A model generated the notes under the pieces. The model saw only the letters and a list, made by a program, of their open reading frames with translations. It did not search any database and had not been told where the DNA came from. A stretch of DNA of 64,000 nt, from positions 232,492,396 to 232,556,395 of the forward strand of contig NC_081406.1 in NCBI RefSeq assembly GCF_030272615.1. Reading direction: 5' to 3'. The translations under genes were made by a program, and so were the position numbers. Below are positions 13,201 to 23,063 of the stretch, one piece after another; position 1 is the stretch's first letter, and the number at the start of each line of letters is the position of its first letter. This DNA comes from Cryptomeria japonica (taxonomy: Eukaryota > Streptophyta > Pinopsida > Cupressales > Cupressaceae).

Positions 13201-16196
13201 GTTGAGTTGGCAAGCATTAGGAATCATGGATAGCGGCCTTAATTGGGTGGATCCAGTGGGTGGAGGTGAAGAATGATTAGTTTGAAATTAAATATGGAGG
13301 TACAGACATTAAATCAAGATTAGTTCACAAGGGAAATCAGACCGGTGAAGGAGTTTTGACCAATCCCTACCTTTTAGGCCTAGAAAGGGGCAATTAGGCC
13401 TAATTCAACTGGTAAGGGTTAGATATGTTAATGACAATACCCACCTCTGGCTTTGAGATATTGTATGTGAACCCCAAAAGGTTGTCTAGAGTGTAAAAGA
13501 GTTCATAAGGTTGTTAATGAAGTTTAGCAGATAAATGAAGAATTCCTCACTGACAAGGCTACTAGAATTAGGTCTCCTATTAGGCCTAAAAGTGCAGTGT
13601 GTGGATAAAACACCAAACTAGTAAATGTCTAAAGCACTTGAGAAAGGAGTAGGGTTGGAAATCCATCCAAAATCACCCATCCTTATGTGTGTAGTGTGAG
13701 GAATGAAGATCCTGTGGTAGAGGGGTTGAACTCTCAGGTTGAGTATGAAAGGGAGTGGGAAAACAAGGTCTCCTAACCAAGAAAATGGAACTCACAAAAC
13801 AACAAGTTCTTATCCTAGCCTAAGGACCTTGGGAAGGTCACAAAGGGTAAGTATTGTAGACCCTTGGAGGGTGTGAGGTGTAGAATCATTGGATGGTTCT
13901 TGTGTAGCTTGGAAGAGATACCTAGACAAGGTAGCACAAATAGATTAAGAGTCAATCCACTCTACATCACTATTCTTCGTTGAATAGGAATAGGAGTATT
14001 AAAAAAGGATATAGAAGACTTATAGTCATTTTCTCACTTCCCCGACACAACTAAATAAATATCCAATAAGTTTCTAATAGACTCAGCCTCTTGAATACGG
14101 GCTAGTCAAATAAGAGTTGTGGCATCCACAAACTAGAGGTGTGAAAGCTTGGGAAGACCAACACCCCGATCCCACCCCCAAATCAAACCTTGGGAAACGT
14201 TCAAGGCCCTTAGCCATGATGATAAAAAGGTATGGTGAAAGAGGGTCACCTTTCCGCAAACCTCTAGAAGCTCCAAATAATTGAGATGGATCCCCATTAA
14301 TAAGAACAAAAAAAGATTTTAAAGGTCACATAGCTTATAACCCAGCTGGTCCACTCCGAGTTGAAACCAAAGGCTAGAATAACCTTGCACAAGAAGCTCC
14401 ATTTCACCCTATCATAAGCTTTTGCCATACCAAGTTTGATAAACATATCTTTCTCCTTAGACACAGACATGGAGTGAAGGACTTCAAAAGCAATAACAAC
14501 CCCATCCAGAATTTGCCGCCTAGCCATAAAACCTCCCTATTCATTAGAAATAAAAGAAGGAAGCCATATATTGAGCCCTTCTGCAATAAATTTGGTGATG
14601 ATATTATAAACGACATTGCATAAAGCAATAGGATGAAAAAAATCAAGCTAAGAAGCACCATCCTTTTTAGGGATAAGAACTAAGAAAGTAGAATTCATAG
14701 CCCAAAGCATCTAATTACTATCATGAGACTCTTGGACAACTGCCAACAGATCCAACTTTATGATGTCCCAAAATTCTTGAAAGAATTCAATAGGAAAGCC
14801 ATCAGGTCTAGGATCTTTACCTATAGCAATCCCCAAAAAAACTTTCTCTAATTTTGATAAAGACACCTGGTGGATAAGAGACTCATTCATCATGTCAGTA
14901 ACCACTAAAGGAATACAAGAAAGAATCAAAGTTTCCTCCACCAGAGTTAGGGGCACATCATCAAAGAAAAGGGAAGAATAATACTGAAAGGTTTCACGAG
15001 ACATTGCCTGAAGACAAGTAAGATGGATGCTCTAAGAATTAATTAGGGAAGAAATAACACTCCTCTGCTGATGAGCCTGAATAGACTTGTGAAAAAAGGC
15101 AGTATTATGATCACCTTCCTAAAGCCAGTCAACCCTAGCCTTCTATTTCTAGAAGATCTCCTCCCTAATCTCCCACTCCTCCAAGTCCTTCAAAGCTTGA
15201 TACTTTGCCATACCCAACTCAATAGTAAAACCAAGGTCTCAGATTTGTCAAGTTATGAAATTAAGGCACACTTGAGCTTCTCTTTTCCTACGAGAAAGAT
15301 TGCCAAAACACCTCCTATTACATATTTTAAGATGGTATTTCACAAACTGTAAATTCTTAACAAAAGTATACATAGCTGTTCCATAGACTGTTCTCCCCTC
15401 ATGCCACCACTGAACCATGAGGTCATGAAGAGACTCATCCTTGAGCCACATGAGCTGAAACTTAAAAGGAGGATTCTTAGAGCCACTAACAAAACTAGTA
15501 GAAAACTTAATAGGCCAATGATCAGAACCCTGCCAGTCCATAATTTATGAAGAGGAAAGCACCCTATCACCAATCCAAAAACAAGATACCAAAAATATAT
15601 CCAATCTCTCTAAAATAGCCTCCTCCCCATATTTCCAATTATTCCAAGTAAACACCCAATTAGAAGGCTAGATATCAAATAAGCCAAGAAAATCAACATT
15701 CTCCTGAAAGAGAATAGAAGAAGGGCCCAATCTAGCAAGCCCCTCCTTTTCAACCAGACTAAGAATAGAGTTAAAGTCTCTAGCAAGGATCCAAGGAAGA
15801 TAAGGGGCACAAGACTAGACATACCTAAGATGGGACCAGAGTTGAGCTTTACCTTGGATATCAATAGAATCATAAACATAGTAACTAGAATAACTTCATT
15901 TGATTGTAGACTAGAGGCAACTAGAGAAATAGAAGACTGACTAGAGATCCACCAAGAGGAGCAATCTTTCTTGGGTCCCAAAGAAGAGTCAGTCCACCTA
16001 AGCACCCCAAGGAATCAATACACTGACATTGGCCATTGGGCCACACCACCTGAGCACACTGAAACATGAAATCAACTGAAAGATTGGTCTCTTGAACACA
16101 AAATATATTTGGAAGATGAAAACCAACCAAATCCCGAATATATTTTTTCTGAGAGGGGCTATTGAATCCTCGCACATTCCAAGAGAGAATAATCAT
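10277..16196 (-). pseudogene. LINE ORF2: endonuclease, RT, RNase H
   Basis: The product would nick target DNA and prime cDNA synthesis there. The endonuclease begins at 16,196 (MIILSWNVRG), has CVQETNLS, and has the catalytic GSDHWPI near 15,530. RT blocks include GKDPRPDGFPIEFF (about 14,820), LGMAKAYDRVKWSF (about 14,420) and [13 protein letters not shown] (about 14,250). The catalytic region reads FVDATTLI instead of F-A-D-D, so one aspartate is lost. After the solo LTR, RT resumes with YLGIPLVVGH (about 12,290). A zinc-binding region (CNFFLWL, CKRGVPFMC, LSHLFFH) lies near 11,200-11,350. RNase H has NTDGSSRGNP near 10,750 and FRHIPREWNRVADCLA near 10,400. Several frameshifts and stops make it a pseudogene. 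Confidence 0.85.
12349..13969. mobile_element. Solo LTR inserted in the LINE
   Basis: The 1,621-bp insert starts TGGTGTAG and ends CTACATCA (imperfect terminal inverted repeats, TG...CA). It is flanked by CTATT at 12,344-12,348 and at 13,970-13,974. Removing it with one CTATT rejoins the LINE RT (IQRRIA before, ILRF and YLGIPL after). There is no internal coding region, so this is what remains after recombination between two LTRs. It contains clusters of AAAGTTGC/GCAACTTT near 12,640-12,705 like those in the chromovirus LTRs at 28.5 and 34.8 kb, which suggests a related Gypsy family. No strand can be assigned. Confidence 0.85.
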
Positions 16197-17068
16197 TTCA
16201 AGGATTGTGAAAAGTGAGAGTCAATAGGCCTCACCAACCTTGACTCCACCAACAAATCTCCGGTTGCATGCAACTTCTCCTGATTATGTTTTCGGTCCCA
16301 CTTGGAAATATCCAAAGAACTCTTCTTGTGAGGCTACTGAAACAAACCCAAAGCCTAAGAAGGACCCCTACTCTTGGCAAATCTCATAGCCTTCATGGCC
16401 AAGTCTGCCACAAAAATATCCTCCTGCATGATCTCAAAATTCATTGGATTTTGCTCCTCCTGATTTGAAGTAATAACCTGATGTGCCTAAGGCCTCTGAG
16501 ATGTTGGGACATCACAATGAACCCCTGTCAAGGCATCGAAACCCGCTTCTCTAGAAAACATATCAGTGGGAACACCTTCCTCGATTTCCAAAACCTCAAA
16601 ATGATTGAACTCCTCCTCATTTTTCTTATGCTTAAGGGACTTCTTTTTCCCTCGTCCTTTAGTGCATGACTTAACCAACTCAAATCCATCCCCTCCAAAA
16701 ACCCCCTCCGATACAGGAACTTTTCCTTTGTCTCCCTTATCCCCCGAAACCTGCGGAGTTTTAGAGGAAGTATTACCTGCAACAGGTTTATTAACACGAG
16801 GATAGTGAGGCTAAAGATACCCATATTCATGACAGACATGGCATCTAAATGGAAGGGGTTCATAATCTAGCTATTGAACCCAAGATGATGAACCTAAACA
16901 AATCTCCATAGAATCTGGCAAAGGGTTATTCAAATCCACCTCAACACGAATACGAGAAAACGAGATTACCTTCTTATCCTGGGTTTGTTGAGAAATCGCA
17001 GTTGGGGGTGAGTGCACAAAGATGGTGGTTAGAAAAGTGGACACCGCCCAAAAAAAATATGGAAAAAC
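16193..17068 (-). pseudogene. LINE ORF1 (gag-like, CCHC)
   Basis: This is the RNA-binding first protein of the LINE. The visible part begins with FSRIRVEVDLNNPLPDSM (about 16,965-16,910), the region just before the zinc knuckle in plant L1 ORF1. PFRCHVCHEYGYL follows near 16,850 in another frame. A basic, linker-like tail runs to SQSLK and a TGA stop at 16,193-16,195. That stop overlaps the ORF2 ATG as ATGA (16,196-16,193). The N-terminus is missing beyond about 17,068. There are stops and at least one frameshift. Confidence 0.7.
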
Positions 17069-17079
17069 AAGCAGCGCGT

Positions 17080-17250
17080 ACACAGTTCTAAAATTTTAAT
17101 TCACTGCGTACACGCTTAGGTTTGTTATTCCCGAGCCTAGAGAAGGTAGCGCGTACGCGCTGCTTTTAGGAAAATGAGCGTGTACACACTACTCATAGTA
17201 AAATAAGTGCGTACGCACTAATAATCCAAAGATAACCGCGTACGCGGTGC
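17080..17250. repeat. Array of GCGTACGC palindromes
   Basis: Perfect palindromes occur at 17,148-17,161 (AGCGCGTACGCGCT), 17,206-17,219 (AGTGCGTACGCACT) and 17,236-17,247 (CCGCGTACGCGG). Looser relatives such as GCGTACACGC lie at 17,105-17,115 and GTGTACAC near 17,181. Spacers are AT-rich. The array ends about 130 bp before the first ATG of the spliced gene to the right. Related motifs recur at 25.8, 38.46, 47.1 and 63.4 kb. Confidence 0.8.
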
Positions 17251-17376
17251 CTATTAAAAAAAGTTAAAAAAAAAAAACTGGGTCTCATTTACCCGTGAAT
17301 AGCGCATTTTTACTTCCTTTTTTTTTCATTTCCTCTCCTAAACCATGAATAGGGTGCTAAATTTCTCCTCTAGGCT

Positions 17377-19970
17377 ATGGATCAAGGTTAGTTTTTGTTT
17401 ATTTTTGTCTTTCTTTCCCGTTTGTTCAATTTTTTTTACATTTTGAATTTAATTTTATTAATTTTGATTAGGTTTTTTCATTTTTTGTTTCAAAAACCAG
17501 ATTCTTCTAATCCACAACAAGAACAACCAAATGCACCTCCTGAAAACCCACAAGAACAACCCCCAATTCCTCCTTTTGACCGCACACCCAAAACATAGGA
17601 GCAATTAATTACTCAGTTAGGACAAAATACGTCTAAAATCAATAAACTGATTGTTAAATTGAAAACACCTAAACTTGAGCATCATCAATCCCTCACCACT
17701 AGCCTAGAAATATTATCCAGTGGTGCCATAGTTGTTTCCACACAAATTACCAAATGGAGAAGCTTTAGGGATAGGTGTTGTCAATTCTATGCCGATGGGC
17801 TATCATACGATGGAGTTAAAAAAAATAAAATTACTAAACAACAAATATGTGCCCTTTTTGTTGATCCGAAAACTAGTCAGTCATTACCTCTTAATGCAAA
17901 GAGGTTTCCCATACATTGGTGTACCACTGTGTAGATGAAGAATCTTTTTTGGCAGAGGTGGTGGATGGTCTTTGATGATCCACCTTGTAATAATTATGAG
18001 GTGCCATTATATTTTTTGAGAAAAGTATATTGTGAGTTTGTGCTCAATGTGCACCCCAAACTATTTTGACATGAGAGAGTTCCATGGTAGATGTGGTGGC
18101 TCTACCCAAGATAGACCTGGAGCCCATAGGCGATTACTCACAGAGAGTTGCTGCCCCCTAGCACCCAAACCCAAGGTGCATTAGGCTATCCCAGTAGAGT
18201 TGAAAGAGTCGATGGAGCTACAGACTCTTCAGGCAGCCACAACGTTGATTGGTGCCATCATCCAACATGGGACGTCATTAGCACACCCTATTGTATTGGA
18301 TGATGAGCCATTAGGTGGTGACAGAGAGCCCATCCAACATATGTGTGTTAGTTGCTCGGGGATATGCTCAAGGATAGATGATGCAGCCGGTGTAGATGGA
18401 TCCTCATCTCATCTGTGCATGATTTGTAGGAGTAGATGTCAGGCCTGCATGACTGAGGATTTCGCACTGACAGATGAGTTGATGGACATGGTGCTTTCCC
18501 ATGAGCGACAGACACATGTGTGTTGATTTGAACTCATAGAATTTTATTTATCAGTCACTTTAAATTTGTAATTACATAAATGAATTTTCATTTTATACAT
18601 CGATTTAAATTGAGACAAATAATATGAATTTCAGGATGCAGCAACGGTATCCCATACTCCTCCCCTAGTTCCTATAGCTGCAACTTCACTGCCTGATGTA
18701 TAAATTTTGTAACATGTTAAAATAGAATAGTAAACTTTGAATTAAAAAAAAAACAAGATATACAAACTATCTTTAATGCTTGGTCCAATTTTTGGTTTGT
18801 AGGTGTTGAAAGGGGACAAAATGTCCCAGATTGATGACATCACTCTCTCAGCAATCGATTTTGTCCTACAAGGCTATACAATATCATATTTTGTATAACC
18901 CATTTTATGTATTGTTTTGATGGAATAAGCAAGTCATTTCATTTTATATTTTTAAAATTATGTTTAATTTATTATCTGTACTAATATCTCATGTTAATTT
19001 TATTTTTTTAGGGTACCCCCTCCGCGTCTAGGGCTCATCCTAAGAAAAAGAATTCCTCGAAGACGCCAAAACGTGGGAAGAAGGTAATTGAACATATTTT
19101 TAGCTATACAATTGTTTGAAAATGTTGAAATCAAGTATTAGTTGGGGTTTGTAGATCGATTAGTGTTTTTTGTCTATTTTACATGTACAACGACCATTGA
19201 GCTATGTGGATTTGTTGAATGCACCTGATTTGCCCGTGGATCAAGAGAGGGCAGAGGTATGCATCTCTACTTTATCTTCTTGATTTCATGATTATATGCA
19301 CGCATACATGTGAACTTGTGATATATTATAATCTTATAATTTTTTCATACAGGAAATATCCATACCTATTTCATCAATGGCGAACCCTCCTCCGTGCACT
19401 GGAGAAGCATCTCAGGATCCGGTACACTTTTGTTTGATATGTAAAATTAATTGTTTTTAACCTTCAATACTTATCATTATATTAATTGTATTTAATATTT
19501 GAACATTTTTTGTATAGGTAATAGTGACAGTTTCTACATTGATGGTGAGCCATCCTCAGTCCATTGGAGAAGCATCTCAGGCACAGGTACATCATTGTTC
19601 TCTATATTATATCTTTTAAGTGTTTTTGATATATTTATGTTAGTACATTTTATTAATTGTACATTTAATCTACAATAGTCCCCTTTGCGGTATGGCCATA
19701 ACGTGGATCCATTTAAGTATGTCTTCAAGAAAACTCCTAAGAGTGACAAGGAGAGGAGAGCGAAGACATTAGCTCCTAGATCAACCGATGAGGTGATCTG
19801 CATTTCAATTGCAAATGAATTATAGTTAAATGCATAGTTATATTGTTAATTGTGAACTATTTTCTACAAAAGAATTCTAACTTGGCTTTTGAATTGTGAT
19901 TTTGTAGCCATCTACAGAGCCGCGTACTACATCGAAGAGGCTTGATTTGGATGATCCACCACAAGTTTAG
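17377..19970 (+). pseudogene. Unknown ten-exon gene of DNA-transposon-like region
   Basis: I do not recognise the family. Exons fit GT-AG boundaries: 17377-17386 (ATGGATCAAG), 17501-18517, 18635-18697, about 18803-18871, 19012-19083, about 19188-19256, 19353-19421, 19518-19586, 19679-19792 and 19908-19970 (TAG). After the first intron, most are exact multiples of three in phase 0. The product starts MDQDSSNPQQEQP and is Pro/Gln-rich. It then has a Trp-rich block (NLFWQRWWMVFDDPP), a Cys cluster (CVSCSGICS and CMICRSRCQAC) and a Lys-rich segment (PKKKNSS). Exons at 19353 and 19518 look like a tandem duplication. Stops in exon 2 (all TAG or TGA, fitting CAG/CGA decay) and a frameshift near 18,150 say this copy is dead. 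The acceptor near 19,187 and donor near 18,871 are non-canonical. Confidence 0.55.
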
Positions 19971-20480
19971 GATCATATAGTGTTATTTTTGGTCATAGAA
20001 TTACCAATACATGTAGATATATTCTACATTTTTATTGTATATCGATTTGGACATGGCATATGCCACATTTTTGTAATACTTGTATTGACTTGGCAGACAT
20101 GCCTTTTATATATATATATATATATAAATATCGATATTCGATCCAATAAATGTGTATTGAGTTCATTATTTTGTATTCGTTGTATTTTGTGGTTGTCCTT
20201 TTATAAATTTAATTGATCATTTGCCTATGCAATCAACAATATGAATATAAACAACAAAAATATATGATATAAAATATTGCAATCGTGGAATATGATTTGA
20301 TAAAATTTCTAAAATATTTAATTAACCCTACAAAACTCCTTGTATTCAGTTCATTATTATGTATTCGCTGTATTTGGTGGCTTCCCTTTTATAAATTTAA
20401 ATGAATATTTACATATGTAATCAACAATATGAATATAAACAACAAAAATCAACAATATGAATATAAACAACAATATGTGT
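19971..20480. other. AT-rich spacer with internal short repeat
   Basis: No gene. There is a (TA) run near 20,110-20,126. A segment around 20,160-20,260 (GTGTATTGAGTTCATTATTTTG and on) recurs at about 20,340-20,430 with changes. AATATGAATATAAACAACAA is repeated at about 20,239, 20,427 and 20,455. This is the left flank of the 359-bp array. Confidence 0.5.
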
Positions 20481-20489
20481 TTGGTGCGA

Positions 20490-22437
20490 GAGCACCCTCA
20501 CGCTCGCAATGGTCGAATTTTGTTCATCACGTGCACCAACCAACGTCACAAGCATGTCTGGGTGGAAAGGTTTATGCTAGGCATGCCCCTGTCGTGCATC
20601 CCAAAGCACCAGAACGTCGAGAGTCATACCATACTGGTGCGATATCTCAAGTGCCTTGAGTCCAAAAAATTGTCAAAATTTGATAGACTGTTTCTTGAAA
20701 TCCATGACACATATGGTCAATCTGTTTGAACCCATGGGGTTGCATGAGGCTCCTCTACAATGGCCTATCTAGGTTTTTGAGGAATCAGAGCCATTTTCAA
20801 TTGGTAGCATTTTTTTGCCTGCTGCAAAAATCGTCAGTTGCATGCAATGCAAAGTTACAAGATTGGCTAGAATTGATTTGGTTCGTCATGTGCACAAACC
20901 AACACCACAAGTGCGTCTAGGTGGGCAGGTTTACGTGAGGCATGCCCTTGCTGTGCATCCCAAAACACCAAAACATCGAGAGTCATATCGTACCGGTGTG
21001 ATCTCTCAAGTGCCTTGAGTCCAAAAAATTGTCAAATTTTGATGGACTGTTTCTTGAAATCTAGGACACATATGGTTGATCCGTTTGAAATTGTGGGGTC
21101 ATGTGAGGCTCCTCTACAATGGCCTATCTCGGTTTTTAATGACTCGGAGCCATTTTCAATTGGTAGCATTTTTTTGCTTGCTGCAAAAACCGTTAGTTGC
21201 ATGCAATGCAAAGTTGCAAGATTGGCTAGAATTGATTCGGTTCGTTGTGTGCACAAATCGACGTCACGAGCACATCTAGGTGGAGAGGTTTATGCTAGGC
21301 ATGCCTTTGTTGTGTATCCCAAAGCATTGGAACATCGAGAGTCATACCGTACAGGTGCGATCTTTCAAGTGCCCTGAGTCCAAAAAAAGGTCAAAATTTG
21401 ATGGACTGTTTCTTGAAATCTAGGGCACATATGGTCAATCCGTTTGAACTCGTGGGGTCACATGAGGCTCCTCTACAATTTCCTATCTTAGTTTTTGATG
21501 ACTCGGAGCCATTTTCAATTGGTAGCATTTTTTTTCCTTTTGCAAAAATCGTCAATTGCATGCAATGCAAAGTTGCAAGATTGGCTAGAATTGATTCAGT
21601 TTGTCATGTGCACAAAAGGATGCCATGAGCACATCTGAATGGATAGGTTTACGCTAGGCATGCCCCTATCATGCATCCCAAAGCATCAGAACGTCGAGAG
21701 TCATACCGTACCGGTGCGATCTCTGAAGTGCCCTGAGTCCAAAAAATTGTCAAAATTTGACGGACTGTTTCTTGAAATCCAAGACACATATGGTCAATTT
21801 GTTTGAACCCATGGGGTTGCGTGAGGCTCCTCTACAATGGACTATCTCGGTTTTTGACGACTCAGAGCCATTTTCAATTGGTAGCACTTTTTTGCCTGCT
21901 GCAAAAACTGTCTGTTGCATGCAATGCAAAGTTACAAGATTGGATAAAATTGATTCAGTTCATTGTGTGCACAAACCGACGTCACGAGCGCATCCAGGTG
22001 GGCATGTTTACGCTAGGCATGACCCTATCGTGCATCCCAAAGCATCAAAACGTCGAGAGTCATATTGTACCGGGGCGATCTCTCAAGTGCCCTGAGTCCA
22101 AAAGATTGTCAAAATTTGACGGACTGTTTCTTCAAATCCAGGACACATATTGTCAATCCATTTGAACCCATGGGGTCATGTGAGGCTTCTCTACAATGGC
22201 CTATCTCAGTTTTTGACGACTCGGAGCCATTTTCAATTGGTAGCATTTTTTCGCCTGCTGCAAAAACCGTTAGTTGCATGCAATACAAAGTTGCAAGATT
22301 GGCTAGAATTGATTCGGTTCATCGTGTTTACAAACCAACGTCATGAGCTCATCCAGGTGGGTAGGTTTACGCTAGGCATGCCCCTATCCTGCATCCCAAA
22401 GCACCAAAATGTCAAGAGTCATACCCTACCGACATAA
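20490..22437. repeat. Tandem array, exact 359-bp period
   Basis: The landmark GAGTCATA occurs at 20,621, 20,980, 21,339, 21,698, 22,057 and 22,416. That is five successive intervals of exactly 359 bp, so about 5.4 monomers differ by substitutions but not by net indels. Each monomer also has GTTGCATGCAATGCAAAG and AATTTTGATGGACTGTTTCT-like landmarks. Because 359 is not a multiple of three, the long open frames across it cannot be a repeated protein. It lies between the two spliced genes of the transposon-like region. Confidence 0.9.
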
Positions 22438-22730
22438 TGTAGAAGTTTTTTGATAACTTTTTTGACAATTTTTTTGACAACAATGACAATTTTTGCTCAA
22501 ATTGTATCTAGTCTCAATGTATGACCCCTATGACCCGATAATGACTCAAATAATTCTCCATGATTATACAAGAATTAAGAATGCTCATGATTGACCAGGG
22601 ACACATCACATATACTCAAAACATAGTCACAAAAACATTGACACACAAAATAGTCACATATTATTCAAAAATTTGCCTCTAAATATGGTCAAAATAGCTC
22701 TTGGCTATTTGATTATACAAAAAAATGTCT

Positions 22731-22990
22731 TACAAATCATCTCATGGGATTTAATACAAAATTTGGTATTACAATATGTGTGATTCAACTCATCGTCATT
22801 TTAATAGACAAATCATCTCATGGGCTTTTATACAAAATTTGGCATTACAATATGTGTGATTCAACTCATCGCCATTTTAATATACAAAATTTGGCATGTA
22901 CATATGTACAAATCAGCTCATTGCCATTTAAATATACAAAATTATGCCCCTAAACATGTAAAAATCAGCTCATGGGCATTTATATATATA
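22731..22990. repeat. Short tandem repeat, about 76-bp unit
   Basis: ACAAATCATCTCATGGG starts at 22,731 and 22,808 and is followed both times by TACAAAATTTGG and ACAATATGTGTGATTCAACT. Two more degenerate partial units with CAGCTCATKGCCATT follow to 22,990. Confidence 0.7.
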
Positions 22991-23063
22991 AAAAATGAAT
23001 ATAGAATAATTTGTCGATGATTTATACAAACTTCTCAAAATCATTCTACTCTAAACCGTAGAA

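Larger units (their letters stand above)
10190..17070 (-). mobile_element. L1-type LINE retrotransposon, minus strand
   Basis: This is a non-LTR element read right to left: ORF1 (16,193-17,068), then ORF2 with endonuclease, RT, zinc-binding region and RNase H ending at 10,277. It is split by a solo LTR at 12,349-13,969. Its 5' end stops near 17,070, where palindromic sequence of another element begins, so it is either 5'-truncated or cut by a neighbour. The 3' end is not sharply defined: no poly(T) run is visible on the plus strand near 10,190. Stops and frameshifts throughout mean it is inactive. Confidence 0.85.

Noticed and set aside
13880-13975. Reading the right end of the solo LTR as continued LINE RT (an apparent LPCLGI match)
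   Set aside because: The CTATT duplication and the exact rejoining of RT at 12,343/13,975 show it is LTR sequence; the match to YLGIP is chance.
20429-22437. Overlapping open frames with similar peptides
   Set aside because: The 359-bp period is not a multiple of three, so each monomer is read in a different frame; the similarity comes from the tandem repeat, not from a repeated protein.
20490-22437. CRISPR-like array
   Set aside because: Repeats are 359 bp and contiguous with no repeat-spacer structure, and the sequence is clearly from a plant.
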